A DNA stretch of 31,389 bases from CBIFVZ01 sp966185765 (GTDB lineage: Bacteria; Pseudomonadota; Gammaproteobacteria; Enterobacterales; Enterobacteriaceae), in contig CBIFVZ010000046.1 in assembly GCA_966185765.1 (NCBI GenBank), forward strand, positions 1-31,389, in the 5' to 3' direction. Of the stretch, positions 8,183-17,531 are shown one piece after another (positions within the stretch are counted from its first letter, which is position 1; each line of letters opens with the position of its first letter). The translations under genes and the position numbers were made by a program. The notes under the pieces were generated by a model. That model had not been told where the DNA came from. It made no database searches and worked only from the letters and a program-made list of their open reading frames with translations.

Positions 8183-9498
8183 CAGCCAAGCTCCTTAGCA
8201 AGCTGGGTGAATTGATCGCCCCGCTGCTCAAAGTTTTTAAACTGATCGAGGCTGGCGCATGCCGGAGACAACAGCACCATATCACCACCCGCTACACGCT
8301 GGGCAACCAAGCGCATAGCCTGCTCCATCGTTTCGGTCTGCTCGGCAATGTCCGGACGTAGCGCCGCCAGTTCAGCCCTATCACGCCCAAAGCAGTACAA
8401 ACGCACGTTATCGCCCTGCACATAACGCGTAAGCGGTGAAAAGTCGGCGGCCTTTCCGTCACCACCAAGTAGCAGATGCAGCGTACCCTCAACCTTCAGA
8501 CCGTTCAGCGCAGCTACGGTACTGCCAACATTGGTCGCTTTGGAGTCGTTAATCCAGCGCACACCGCGCCTGTCCAACGCGAGCTGAAAACGATGCGGCA
8601 GGCCACCAAATGTGGTCAGCGCCTTGAGGCTGCTGGCACGCGGCAGTCCTGCGGCGTCAGCCAGCGCCAGCGCGGCCAGGGCATTGGTGTAATTGTGCTG
8701 GCCAGTCAACGTCATCTCTTTAACGTTCAGCACCTTCTCACCCTTCACGCGCAGCCAGGTGTCACCCTGCTGATGATTGAGATGATAATCACCAACATCA
8801 ACGCCAAAGCTAATGCAGCGCTCGTCCGCACCACGCACCGGCATTGTCAGGGCGTCGTCGGCGTTAACCACACACACTTTGGCGTTTTCATAAATTTTCA
8901 GCTTGGCCGCGCGATACTGTTGCAAGCCAAACGGATAGCGGTCCATGTGGTCTTCAGTCACGTTCAGTATTGTGGCAGCCACCGCCTTCAGGCTACTGGT
9001 GGTTTCCAGCTGGAAGCTGGAAAGCTCCAGCACGTACAGCTCGCGTGCGGGATCCAGTAACATCAGCGCAGGCAAACCGATATTGCCGCCTACGCCCACA
9101 TTGACACCCGCCGCCTCGGCCATTTCACCAACGAGTCGCGTCACAGTACTTTTACCGTTAGAGCCGGTAATCGCCACAACAGGTGCCTGAGCCTCACGGC
9201 AAAAAAGCTCGATATCGCCGACAATTTCCACGCCTGCATCTGCCGCAGCACTGAGCGCAGGCGTTGCCAGCGCGATGCCTGGGCTTGCAACTATCAGGTC
9301 CGCATCCATCAACCAGTCTGCATTCAGACTACCGGTGTGGTACTCCACTTCCTGTGGCAACTTATCCATTCCCGGTGGTGACAGACGGGTATCCATAACG
9401 CGCGGCGTAACCCCACGCGCCATAAAGAATGTCACGCAAGACAGGCCCGTTAAGCCAAGCCCAATGATGACAACCTTTTTACCCTGATAATCTGCCAT
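8182..9498 (-). CDS. murD: UDP-N-acetylmuramoyl-L-alanine--D-glutamate ligase
   Basis: MurD adds D-glutamate to UDP-MurNAc-L-Ala in the cytoplasm. The ATP loop AITGSNGKSTVT (about residues 109-120), GGNIGLPAL, the NVTEDHMDRYPFGLQQY segment followed by AAKLKIYENA (carbamylated lysine region, about 198), SGQHNYTNALAALA-type motif and WINDSKATNVGST (about 316) are present. The length, 438 residues, equals that of E. coli MurD. The ATG lies two bases after the mraY stop (TAA-TC-ATG), and the stop shares a base with the ftsW start. Confidence 0.98.
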   Translation of the reverse strand: MADYQGKKVVIIGLGLTGLSCVTFFMARGVTPRVMDTRLSPPGMDKLPQEVEYHTGSLNADWLMDADLIVASPGIALATPALSAAADAGVEIVGDIELFCREAQAPVVAITGSNGKSTVTRLVGEMAEAAGVNVGVGGNIGLPALMLLDPARELYVLELSSFQLETTSSLKAVAATILNVTEDHMDRYPFGLQQYRAAKLKIYENAKVCVVNADDALTMPVRGADERCISFGVDVGDYHLNHQQGDTWLRVKGEKVLNVKEMTLTGQHNYTNALAALALADAAGLPRASSLKALTTFGGLPHRFQLALDRRGVRWINDSKATNVGSTVAALNGLKVEGTLHLLLGGDGKAADFSPLTRYVQGDNVRLYCFGRDRAELAALRPDIAEQTETMEQAMRLVAQRVAGGDMVLLSPACASLDQFKNFEQRGDQFTQLAKELG

Positions 9499-9500
9499 GA

Positions 9501-10583
9501 TTAACGTACCTTCAGCGTTGCCAGTCCAATCAGGACCAGCATCAGCGAAATAATCCAGAAGCGCACGATAACGCGCGGCTCTGGCCAGCCTTTGAGTTCA
9601 TAGTGATGGTGAATTGGCGCCATGCGGAAAATACGCTGACCGCGCAGCTTGAACGACCCCACCTGAAGGATGACCGACAGCGTTTCAACGACGAACACGC
9701 CACCCATAATCACTAACAGAAACTCCTGGCGCAGCAGCACGGCAATAACACCTAACGCACCGCCCAGCGCAAGCGAACCCACATCGCCCATAAAGACCTG
9801 CGCTGGATACGTGTTAAACCATAAAAAGCCCAGCCCGGCACCAACGATAGCAGTACAGACAATCACCAGTTCACCGGCGTGGCGTAAATAAGGAATATGC
9901 AGATAGCTGGCAAAATTCATATTGCCGGTCGCCCAGGCGACCAGGGCAAAACCGGCGGCAACCAGCACGGTTGGCATAATAGCCAGGCCGTCCAGGCCGT
10001 CCGTCAGGTTTACCGCATTACCGGTACCCACAATCACAAAGTAGGCGAGCAGAATGTAGAAAATACCGAGCTGCGGCACGATATCTTTGAAGAAAGGGAC
10101 CACCAGCTCAGTGGCGGGTGTGTCTTTGCCAGTGATGTAGAGCGCAAAAGCCACAATCAGGGCAATAAGTGACATCCAGAAGTACTTCCAGCGGGCAATC
10201 AGACCTTTGGTATCTTTGCGCACCACTTTACGGTAATCATCAATAAAACCGATGATGCCGTAACCGACCAGTACGAACAGTACGCACCAGACGTAAGGGT
10301 TAGAAGGGTAAGCCCACATCAGCACGGACACGACTATCGCGGTGAGGATCATGATCCCGCCCATCGTTGGCGTACCGCGTTTGCTAAAGTGTGACTCCGG
10401 GCCGTCGTTACGCACAACCTGACCGAAAGAAAGCGCCTGCAGACGGGCAATCAGATGCGGCCCCATCCACAAGGAGATAATAAGAGCCGTTAACAGGCTC
10501 ACAATGGCGCGAAACGTCAGATATGAAAAAACGTTAAAGCCGGAATAGTATTTGACCAAATGTTCGGCCAGCCAGACTAACAT
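9501..10583 (-). CDS. mraY: MraY, phospho-MurNAc-pentapeptide translocase
   Basis: MraY is an integral membrane enzyme that transfers phospho-MurNAc-pentapeptide from UDP to undecaprenyl phosphate, giving lipid I. About ten hydrophobic segments alternate with conserved loops: GIIGFIDDYRKVVRKDTKGL (aspartates of the active site, about residue 115), NAVNLTDGLDGLAIMP (about 190), FMGDVGSLALGG (about 265) and MAPIHHHYELKGWPEP (about 320). ATG at 10583 gives 360 residues, as in E. coli, and follows AGGAGAAGGG. It overlaps the end of murF by seven bases. An in-frame codon at 10607 would add eight residues without a ribosome site. Confidence 0.98.
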   Translation of the reverse strand: MLVWLAEHLVKYYSGFNVFSYLTFRAIVSLLTALIISLWMGPHLIARLQALSFGQVVRNDGPESHFSKRGTPTMGGIMILTAIVVSVLMWAYPSNPYVWCVLFVLVGYGIIGFIDDYRKVVRKDTKGLIARWKYFWMSLIALIVAFALYITGKDTPATELVVPFFKDIVPQLGIFYILLAYFVIVGTGNAVNLTDGLDGLAIMPTVLVAAGFALVAWATGNMNFASYLHIPYLRHAGELVIVCTAIVGAGLGFLWFNTYPAQVFMGDVGSLALGGALGVIAVLLRQEFLLVIMGGVFVVETLSVILQVGSFKLRGQRIFRMAPIHHHYELKGWPEPRVIVRFWIISLMLVLIGLATLKVR

Positions 10584-11935
10584 GTGCCCTTCTCCTGTAG
10601 TGCGCAAACAACCTCTTCCATGGCGGCGCTACGTGAACCTTTCACTAAAATTGTCATAATGGCGTGCTCATTGAGCAACGCCTTCAGACGCGTAATAAGC
10701 GCCTGTTTATCATTAAAATGTTCGCCTACACCGCTCGCGCGGCTCAGGTTGTCGCTTAATTTACCTACGCTCAGCACGCGATCAATGCCCGCTGTACGCG
10801 CCGCATCACCCACCTGACGATGGCAATCCACGGCTTCTGCACCCAGCTCGCCCATATCGCCAACCACCATCACGCGGTAGCCTGGCATTTCAGAAAGCAC
10901 CTGTACGGCCGCCGTCATAGAGCCAACATTAGCGTTATAGCTGTCATCCAGCAGGAGCTGATTTTCTGCTAACTGCACAGGAAAAAGGCGCCCCGGCACG
11001 GCCTGCAGTTCACTTAACCCCTGTTTTACAGCGTCATGCGATGCGCCTACGGCCATTGCCAGCGCCGTTGCCGCCAGCGCATTGGCAATATTGTGCCGGC
11101 CTGGTAGCGGCAGCGTCACTGCCACGTCCCCCGTTGGAGTGCGCAATGTAAACTCAGTTCCGTGCGCGGTGATATGAATGTTGGTTGCGGTGAAATCACT
11201 GTCGGCGGCATTTGGCGAGAAGCGCCACGTTTTACGCGTGCCAATAATCTGCTGCCAGTTTAGCCAGTCGTTATTGTCGGCATTGATAATGGCAATGCCG
11301 TTCTCAGCAAGCCCGGAGAAAATTTCGCCTTTAGCCTTTGCCACACCTGCAAGGGAACCAAAACCTTCCAGATGAGCAGCGGCAAGATTGTTGACCAGCG
11401 CGGCTTGCGGGCGCGTCAGGCTTACTGTCCAGGCAATTTCACCCTGGTGATTAGCGCCCAGTTCAATCACCGCATAGTCGTGCTCCGGCGTCAGACGCAA
11501 CAACGTCATCGGGACGCCGATGTCATTATTCAGGTTGCCTGCGGTATACAGTGTATTACCACACTGGCGCAGAATCGCTGCGGTCATCTCTTTTACAGAC
11601 GTTTTACCGGATGAACCCGTCAGTGCGACGACCCGCGTTGGCACCTGCTGGCGCACCCACGCAGCCAGTCGCCCAAACGCCAGGCGCGTATCGTCCACCA
11701 GCACTTGCGAGGCATCAACGTCCAGACGGCGACTGACCAGCAGTGCGCCCGCACCACCCTGCAACGCCTGGTCAGCAAAATCGTGCGCGTCAAAACGTTC
11801 GCCCTTGAGCGCAACGAACAGACATCCCGGCGTCAATTTACGGGTGTCGGTGGTAACGGCATCAATTTCACCATCAGCACCTAACAATTGCCCTTCAACC
11901 ACCTGGGCCAGTTTTGCCAGAGAGAGACGAATCAT
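10577..11935 (-). CDS. murF: UDP-MurNAc-tripeptide--D-alanyl-D-alanine ligase
   Basis: MurF attaches the D-Ala-D-Ala dipeptide made by DdlB to UDP-MurNAc-tripeptide, completing the cytoplasmic pentapeptide precursor. The P-loop ALTGSSGKTSVKEM (about residues 104-117), the ELGANHQGEI motif (about 158), the PGRHNIANALAA substrate motif (about 277) and DDSYNANVGSM (about 330) identify a Mur ligase of the MurF branch. The length of 452 residues matches E. coli. Start and murE stop overlap as ATGA. The C-terminal codons ending in GTC run into the mraY start. Confidence 0.98.
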   Translation of the reverse strand: MIRLSLAKLAQVVEGQLLGADGEIDAVTTDTRKLTPGCLFVALKGERFDAHDFADQALQGGAGALLVSRRLDVDASQVLVDDTRLAFGRLAAWVRQQVPTRVVALTGSSGKTSVKEMTAAILRQCGNTLYTAGNLNNDIGVPMTLLRLTPEHDYAVIELGANHQGEIAWTVSLTRPQAALVNNLAAAHLEGFGSLAGVAKAKGEIFSGLAENGIAIINADNNDWLNWQQIIGTRKTWRFSPNAADSDFTATNIHITAHGTEFTLRTPTGDVAVTLPLPGRHNIANALAATALAMAVGASHDAVKQGLSELQAVPGRLFPVQLAENQLLLDDSYNANVGSMTAAVQVLSEMPGYRVMVVGDMGELGAEAVDCHRQVGDAARTAGIDRVLSVGKLSDNLSRASGVGEHFNDKQALITRLKALLNEHAIMTILVKGSRSAAMEEVVCALQEKGTC

Positions 11936-13416
11936 GCTGTCACCCCCAGCAAGCGTGCAGCCGTCACACGGTCGGAATAATCCAGACGACGATTGCCGAC
12001 AATCTGGTAATCCTCATGGCCTTTACCAGCAATCAATACCACATCATCAGCCTGAGCCTGCATAATGGCATTAGTGACCGCTTCAGCACGGCCCGCCACA
12101 ACGTGTGCCTGGCCTGCATCGAGCATGCCAGCCAGAATATCGTTAACGATAGCGCGGGGATCTTCGGTACGAGGGTTGTCGTCGGTGACAACAACAATGT
12201 CAGCACACTCTTCAGCAATGGCTCCCATTAGTGGGCGCTTACCTTTATCACGGTCGCCACCGCAGCCAAATACGCACCACAAATTGCCCTTACAGTGCAG
12301 TCGTGCCGCCTCGAGGGCTTTTTCCAGTGCGTCCGGCGTATGGGCGTAATCCACCACGACAGTCGGCTTGCCTGGTGCGCTGAACACTTCCATGCGTCCG
12401 CAAACCGGTTGCAGACGCGCAGCGCTTTCAACGAGTTGCGCCAGTGGATAATCGAGCGCAAGTAGCGTCGCCAGCGCCAGCAGCAGATTGCTAACGTTGA
12501 ACGCCCCCATCAGGCGGCTTTCAATTTCACCATCGCCCCAGCTTGAACTAAAGCGCACGGTGGCACCGCTGTCGTGATAATCCACATGCGTTGCTTTCAG
12601 CCAGCGGCCGGGGTTGAACTCAAACGCGCTTTCCATTGACACGGCAACCGCATCCGGCAGCATCGAAAGCCAGCGCTGACCAACCTCGTCGTCGGCGTTA
12701 ATAATTGCCTGACCGCACGTATGCTCAGAAAACAGAAGCCATTTAGCGGCTTCGTAGTGTTCCATATCACCGTGATAGTCAAGGTGGTCACGGCTAAGGT
12801 TAGTGAAAACGGATGCGGCGAATTTCAGTGCCGCCACGCGGTGCTGAACCAGGCCGTGTGAGGAGACTTCCATTGCAGCAAAAGTGGCACCTTGCCCTGC
12901 AAGGTTAGCGAGCACTTGCTGTACGTCGACCGCAGAACCAGTGGTGTTTTCCGTAGGAACAACTTTATTCAGCAGTCCGTTACCCACCGTCCCCATAACT
13001 GCACTGGTCTCGCCCAGCCACTGCGCCCACTGAGCCAACAGTTGTGTAGTGGTGGTTTTTCCGTTCGTACCTGTCACGCCAACCAGTTGCAAACGCTGTG
13101 ACGGTTCATGATAAAAACGTCCGGCCAACGCGGACAGACGCTGGTGCAGTTGGGCCAGATAGATGACCGGCACACCGTGTATTTCACGAATTTCACCATC
13201 GGTAGCTTCACCTTCCGCTTCTGCCACTACGCCAGCCACACCTTGCGCTATCGCCTGCGGAATGTATCGACGCCCGTCCGCCTGATGCCCTTTAATTGCG
13301 ACAAAGAGATCTCCTGACGCCGCGACACGGCTGTCAAGCGTCATCTCCCGCAGAGCTCGCTCTGGTGCTGAAGACACCCACGGAGCGAGAAGGTCGCGCA
13401 AATTACGATCTGCCAC
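11932..13416 (-). CDS. murE: UDP-MurNAc-tripeptide synthetase (meso-DAP adding)
   Basis: MurE adds meso-diaminopimelate to UDP-MurNAc-L-Ala-D-Glu. The P-loop GVTGTNGKTTTTQLLA (about residues 111-126), the FTNLSRDHLDYHG segment, the lysine in EAAKWLLFSEH that is carbamylated in the family, and DDNPRTEDPRAI are visible. The DNPR motif is the known marker for diaminopimelate rather than lysine specificity. I chose GTG at 13416 (VADRNLRDLL), giving 494 residues (495 in E. coli); another in-frame GTG at 13428 would add four. The start overlaps the ftsI end by 14 bases and the stop overlaps murF as ATGA. Confidence 0.97.
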   Translation of the reverse strand: MADRNLRDLLAPWVSSAPERALREMTLDSRVAASGDLFVAIKGHQADGRRYIPQAIAQGVAGVVAEAEGEATDGEIREIHGVPVIYLAQLHQRLSALAGRFYHEPSQRLQLVGVTGTNGKTTTTQLLAQWAQWLGETSAVMGTVGNGLLNKVVPTENTTGSAVDVQQVLANLAGQGATFAAMEVSSHGLVQHRVAALKFAASVFTNLSRDHLDYHGDMEHYEAAKWLLFSEHTCGQAIINADDEVGQRWLSMLPDAVAVSMESAFEFNPGRWLKATHVDYHDSGATVRFSSSWGDGEIESRLMGAFNVSNLLLALATLLALDYPLAQLVESAARLQPVCGRMEVFSAPGKPTVVVDYAHTPDALEKALEAARLHCKGNLWCVFGCGGDRDKGKRPLMGAIAEECADIVVVTDDNPRTEDPRAIVNDILAGMLDAGQAHVVAGRAEAVTNAIMQAQADDVVLIAGKGHEDYQIVGNRRLDYSDRVTAARLLGVTA

Positions 13417-15172
13417 CGGTTCTCTCACCTTGATTAATCACAAATTCACTTTTCTCACCTGTTGCCAGTGCATCAGGTTCAATGTTCATTGTGCGCAAAA
13501 CGCCACCCATAATGGCGCCAAAGACCGGTGCGGAAACCGCACCGCCATAGTATTTACCTGCCTGCGGATCGTTAATTACCACTACCAGCGCAAAGCGCGG
13601 ATTACTGGCAGGTGCAACGCCCGCGGTGTAAGCAATATATTTATTGATGTATTTACCATCCGGACCGACCTTTTTCGCCGTACCGGTTTTAATAGCAATG
13701 CGGTAGCCCTTAATCGCGGCCTTCACTCCGCCACCGCCAGGTAGTGCTACGCTTTCCATCATGTGCACTACAGTACGCACAATGGATTCCGGGAAGACGC
13801 GTTCACCCGGTACTGGCGGATCCACTTTAGTTATGGACAGCGGACGGTATACGCCATAGCTACCGATTGTTGCGTAGACTCGCGCTAACTGTAACGGCGT
13901 TACCATTAGCCCATAGCCGAAAGAGAAGGTGGCCCTCTCTATGTCAGACCACCGTTGTTTTTGAGGGTATAAGCCACTGCGTTCTCCGACCAACCCCAAA
14001 TTGGTCGACTTTCCAAGCCCAAAACGTTGGTAAGTATCCACTAACGCTGAGGACGGCATCGCTAACGCGAGTTTCGACACACCCACGTTACTCGACTTCT
14101 GTAGAATCCCGGTCAGGGTCAATTCGCTGTAGCGCGCCACGTCTTTGATTTCGTGACCGTTAATACGGTAAGGCACGGTATTAAGTACGCTATTTTCACG
14201 CACCACTCCGCGCTGTAAAGCCGTCATCACCACCATAGGCTTAACGGTAGAACCGGGTTCAAATACGTCAGTGATGGTACGGTTACGCATCACCTCTTTA
14301 GGCGTGCCTGCCAGATTATTGGGATTGTAGGAAGGGCTGTTAGCCATCGCCAGCACTTCGCCGGTATTCACATCCACCAACACAGCACTACCTGACTCTG
14401 CCTTGTTAAAGGCAACGGCATTATTCAGTTCACGATAGACCAGAGCCTGCAAACGCTCATCAATGCTCAGCGCCAGATTGTGTGCCGCCTGGCTGTCGGT
14501 TGAGGAGATATCTTCAATCACGCGACCATAGCGGTCTTTACGTACGATACGTTCGCCCGGTTGGCCAGTCAGCCACTTATCGAAACTTTTCTCGACGCCT
14601 TCGATGCCCTGGCTGTCAACGTTGGTAAAACCAATGAGGTGAGCGGTCACTTCCCCGGAAGGGTAGTAACGACGGGATTCCTGTCGCAGGTGAATGCCGG
14701 GGAGTTTGAGTTTTTTGATGTAGTCGCCAATCTCAGGGTTAACCTGACGTGCAAGATAAATAAAACGCCCTTTTGGATTGGCATTGACGCGTGCGGCCAG
14801 CTGGTCGAGGGGTAATTTCAGCGCATCAGACAGGGCCTTCCAGCGGTTATCAAGTGTGATACCCCCGGCGTCATGCAGTTCTTTCGGATCGGCCCATATA
14901 GCGTTAACCGGCACAGAAACCGCAAGCGGCCGCCCGGCCCGGTCAGTCAGCATACCGCGCGAGGTGGCCACTTCCTGCACACGCAGCGAGCGCATATCCC
15001 CCTGGCGCACCAGCATATCGGGATTAATGATTTGCAACCAGGCAGTACGCCCCAGCAGCAGCCCCAGCGCCAGTAAAATACAGCCGCATAACAACGCAAA
15101 ACGCCAACTGATAAAGTTGGCCTGTTCGTCCTGACGTTTCTGTTTTAGCGTTTTTGCCGCTGTTGCTTTCAT
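13403..15172 (-). CDS. ftsI: FtsI (PBP3), septal peptidoglycan transpeptidase
   Basis: FtsI is the penicillin-binding protein that cross-links septal peptidoglycan and partners with FtsW. It has a short basic cytoplasmic tail, one transmembrane helix (FALLCGCILLALGLLLG, about residues 26-42), a pedestal domain, and a transpeptidase domain. The active-site motifs are FEPGSTVKPM (catalytic serine about 308), KSSNVG (about 360) and KTGTAKKVG (about 495). The end, INQGERTGGRS, corresponds to the C-terminus that is processed in E. coli. At 589 residues it has one more than E. coli FtsI. It follows ftsL after 32 bases and overlaps murE. Confidence 0.98.
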   Translation of the reverse strand: MKATAAKTLKQKRQDEQANFISWRFALLCGCILLALGLLLGRTAWLQIINPDMLVRQGDMRSLRVQEVATSRGMLTDRAGRPLAVSVPVNAIWADPKELHDAGGITLDNRWKALSDALKLPLDQLAARVNANPKGRFIYLARQVNPEIGDYIKKLKLPGIHLRQESRRYYPSGEVTAHLIGFTNVDSQGIEGVEKSFDKWLTGQPGERIVRKDRYGRVIEDISSTDSQAAHNLALSIDERLQALVYRELNNAVAFNKAESGSAVLVDVNTGEVLAMANSPSYNPNNLAGTPKEVMRNRTITDVFEPGSTVKPMVVMTALQRGVVRENSVLNTVPYRINGHEIKDVARYSELTLTGILQKSSNVGVSKLALAMPSSALVDTYQRFGLGKSTNLGLVGERSGLYPQKQRWSDIERATFSFGYGLMVTPLQLARVYATIGSYGVYRPLSITKVDPPVPGERVFPESIVRTVVHMMESVALPGGGGVKAAIKGYRIAIKTGTAKKVGPDGKYINKYIAYTAGVAPASNPRFALVVVINDPQAGKYYGGAVSAPVFGAIMGGVLRTMNIEPDALATGEKSEFVINQGERTGGRS

Positions 15173-15204
15173 CGGTCGCTTTATTCCTTATTGCCGGAAG
15201 CGTT

Positions 15205-15570
15205 TTACTTCTGCACTACAATATTTTCCTGCGATGGATCAACGTGCTGCAGCTGCAGCTTGTCCTTCGCAACGCGTTCTACCCGGCTATGGTCAGCCAG
15301 CGCGTTTTCTTCAAGAATCAGGTTGCGCCATTCGATGTCCAGCGCGTCGCGCTCCACTACCATCTGCTCACGCTGTGCTGTCAGCAGGCGAGTATGGTGC
15401 GCGGTGGTCACCACGAAAATGGCGGTAATGATAATGGCAGTGAAAAGACAGAGTGGCAGCTTCCCGTGCCGCAACAGGTCGCCACCAATAACGCCAGGCA
15501 AGGCGTGACGTTCGGTGCTTCCGATCGACCCGGTCATTTTGCTCAGGGCTTCTGCCACTCTGCTTATCAT
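15205..15570 (-). CDS. ftsL: FtsL, divisome bitopic membrane protein
   Basis: FtsL forms the FtsQ-FtsL-FtsB complex that activates FtsW-FtsI at midcell. The 121 residues match E. coli FtsL in length. A cytoplasmic region of about 35 residues (MISRVAEALSKMTGS) precedes a transmembrane helix (LCLFTAIIITAIFVVTTA). A periplasmic leucine-zipper-like coiled coil follows (LLTAQREQMVVERDALDIEW), with the conserved tail QHVDPSQENIVVQK. Its ATG overlaps the rsmH stop as ATGA. The call is certain despite the small size because the N- and C-terminal peptides are both characteristic. Confidence 0.97.
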   Translation of the reverse strand: MISRVAEALSKMTGSIGSTERHALPGVIGGDLLRHGKLPLCLFTAIIITAIFVVTTAHHTRLLTAQREQMVVERDALDIEWRNLILEENALADHSRVERVAKDKLQLQHVDPSQENIVVQK

Positions 15571-16514
15571 GCTGCTTGCGTCCTTTCTGCAATACGCAAT
15601 ACTGAACTACGGGCACGCGGGTTTTCTCCCACTTCTTCTTCGCCCGGCATCATTTTTGTTATTGTTTTAAGCTGGCGACCGCCCAGTTGGCTGAGCTGCG
15701 CCTCTGTCATCGGGATCCCGGCCGGAACCTGCGGACCACGACTGCATTCACGCATAAAGCGCTTCACCAGCCGGTCTTCCAGCGAATGGAAACTAATGAC
15801 AGAAAGCCGCCCACCCGGGGCCAGTACGTCCAGCGAGCTTTTTAGCGCCAGCTCTATTTCCTCCAGTTCACTGTTGACCCAGATGCGCACCGCCTGGAAG
15901 GTACGGGTCGCGGGGTGTTTGTGTTTATCTTTTACCGGCGTTGCCGCAGCCACCACTTCAGCCAGCTCACGCGTACGCGTCATTGGCGCTTCACGGTTGC
16001 GCTCAACAATGGCGCGCGCTATACGTTTTGCAAAACGCTCCTCACCATAGGCTTTTAACACCCAGGCAATATCGGCTTCTTCTGCCGTTTGTAACCATTG
16101 TGCCGCCGGCTGCCCGCGAGTGGGATCCATACGCATATCCAGCGGCCCGTCGCGCATAAAGGAAAATCCACGCTCCGGATCGTCAAGCTGCGGCGATGAA
16201 ACGCCGAGATCCAGCAAAATGCCGTCAACTTTTCCGGTCAGCCCACGCTCACTGACATACTCTGCCAGTGCTGAAAAAGGGCCATGCACGATAGAAAAAC
16301 GTGGATCGTTTATTCCCTGCGCCACCGCCACGGCCTGCGGATCGCGATCGATTGCGATCAACCGCCCTGTTTCTCCCAGCTGAGAGAGAATCAAACGGGA
16401 ATGGCCACCGCGACCAAAAGTACCGTCAATGTAGATACCATCCTGGCGAATATTCAGGCCATTAACGGCCTCATCGAGCAGCACCGTGGTGTGTTTAAAA
16501 TTTTCTACCGTCAT
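15567..16514 (-). CDS. rsmH: 16S rRNA (cytosine(1402)-N4)-methyltransferase
   Basis: RsmH (formerly MraW) uses S-adenosylmethionine to methylate N4 of C1402 in the 16S rRNA decoding site. The SAM motif YIDGTFGRGGHSR (about residues 28-40), AIDRDPQAVAVA (about 54), LLDLGVSSPQLDDPERGFSF (about 100), the HPATRTFQAVRIWVNSELEE stretch (about 205) and VISFHSLEDRLVK (about 240) are all family signatures. It has 315 residues, two more than the E. coli enzyme. The start shares one base with the mraZ stop (TAATG) and the stop overlaps ftsL. Confidence 0.98.
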   Translation of the reverse strand: MTVENFKHTTVLLDEAVNGLNIRQDGIYIDGTFGRGGHSRLILSQLGETGRLIAIDRDPQAVAVAQGINDPRFSIVHGPFSALAEYVSERGLTGKVDGILLDLGVSSPQLDDPERGFSFMRDGPLDMRMDPTRGQPAAQWLQTAEEADIAWVLKAYGEERFAKRIARAIVERNREAPMTRTRELAEVVAAATPVKDKHKHPATRTFQAVRIWVNSELEEIELALKSSLDVLAPGGRLSVISFHSLEDRLVKRFMRECSRGPQVPAGIPMTEAQLSQLGGRQLKTITKMMPGEEEVGENPRARSSVLRIAERTQAA

Positions 16515-16972
16515 TACAATGACAAATCCTGCAATCGCTCAGAAAGCCCGGAGGCTGAGGACTGCTCAGCTTCGATGTCTTCCATGACCTGTTTATGCCA
16601 GGTCGCTTCATCCCACAGTTCAAATTTGTTGAACTGCCCAACCAGCATGATTTCTTTTGTCAGCCCCGCATGCTGCCTCAAAACAGGCGTCAGCAGCAAA
16701 CGACCAGCGCTGTCCATCTGACATTCACTGGCATGGCCCAGCAGTAACCGCTGTACCCGCCGCTCAACGGGATTCATGCTGGACAAACGTGATAACTTTT
16801 GCTCAATCACTTCCCATTCAGGTAATGGGTAAAGCAGCAGGCATGGGTGATGGATGTCAATGGTGCAAACCAGTTGACCGGATGCGTTCTCGACCAGCTT
16901 ATCCCGGTAACGGGTTGGTACGGCAAGCCGCCCTTTGCTGTCGAGATTGACTACCGTTGCCCCACGGAACAT
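16514..16972 (-). CDS. mraZ: MraZ, transcriptional regulator of the dcw cluster
   Basis: MraZ is a ring-shaped DNA-binding protein of the SpoVT/AbrB-like fold that represses its own operon by binding direct repeats upstream of mraZ. Two copies of the DxxxR motif are visible: NLDSKGRLAVPTRYR (about residues 9-23) and MDSAGRLLLTPVLR (about 86-99). Its 152 residues match E. coli MraZ. It is the first gene of the cluster and is immediately followed by rsmH, an order conserved across bacteria. Repeats matching its operator lie just upstream (16991-17025). Confidence 0.98.
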   Translation of the reverse strand: MFRGATVVNLDSKGRLAVPTRYRDKLVENASGQLVCTIDIHHPCLLLYPLPEWEVIEQKLSRLSSMNPVERRVQRLLLGHASECQMDSAGRLLLTPVLRQHAGLTKEIMLVGQFNKFELWDEATWHKQVMEDIEAEQSSASGLSERLQDLSL

Positions 16973-16990
16973 GTCAGCCTCACCCTTTGA

Positions 16991-17025
16991 TGACCCTTTT
17001 CACCACTTTACTCCACAAATTCCCA
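16991..17025 (-). promoter_or_regulatory. MraZ operator: four boxes at 10-base spacing
   Basis: Reading the minus strand toward mraZ, TGGGA, TGGAG, TGGTG and GGTCA start at exact 10-base intervals (5' ends 17025, 17015, 17005 and 16995). Known MraZ operators are TGGGN repeats with this period. Only the first box is a full match, and the last is marginal. Confidence 0.65.
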
Positions 17026-17034
17026 CATAAAGAA

Positions 17035-17063
17035 GTTTACGGAGCGGAGGAAAACCTTGTCAA
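17035..17063 (-). promoter_or_regulatory. Pmra promoter of the dcw cluster
   Basis: Minus-strand TTGACA (17063-17058), a 17-base spacer, then GTAAAC (17040-17035). The -35 is a perfect consensus and the position upstream of mraZ matches the main E. coli dcw promoter. The MraZ boxes begin about 10 bases downstream of the -10, so repressor binding would overlap the transcription start. Confidence 0.8.
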
Positions 17064-17531
17064 GCCAGCATCGGAATTAAGTCGGGGCAAAAAAAAGCGT
17101 TTAGCGGCGAATACTCGCCCTAAATAAAACGATTAACTCTGCGATATGAAATTAACGCCATGAATCGTTGCGAAAAAAATGGACACCAGCCTTTAGACTC
17201 ATTAATAAAATTGCGGATAAAGGAAAAGATAATCGATGTGTCCACTTTGCGACGCGGGCGGCATTTTAAGGTAATTCACAGGGGATGAACAGCGTCAGAT
17301 ACCGCAACATTAGCGCAGGAGAAGTGCAATTTAGCCCCATGCATACTGGGTGCTTTGAGCCATCATCGGCATCAGCAATGGGGGTAAGGGCGTCTATTTA
17401 AAATGTAAGAAAGCATGTTTGTGCATGGAATTAAAATATCAGTTTCGGATAAGTTAGCGCTTTCTGATTATTTTTAATCCGTAAGTAATAGATTAATCTC
17501 AATTATCAGGCGACTCATGCCGCCTGAACAA
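17064..17531. other. Gene-free stretch between mraZ promoter and cra
   Basis: This 468-base stretch has no reading frame with a convincing start, ribosome site and family resemblance. The E. coli chromosome also has a long cra-mraZ spacer. After the cra stop, on the minus strand, an inverted repeat CAGGCG...CGCCTG (17526-17507) may end cra transcripts, although no long T-run follows. I see no Cra operator and no recognisable RNA gene. Confidence 0.5.

Noticed and set aside
17285..17401. Small plus-strand frame of 38 codons between mraZ and cra (MNSVRYRNIS...)
   Set aside because: The purine run AGGGG abuts the ATG with no spacing, there is no recognisable product and no visible promoter.
17035..17531. 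Cra operator in the spacer before mraZ
   Set aside because: No TGAAACGTTTCA-like dyad could be found; TGAAATTAACGCC is only a half resemblance.
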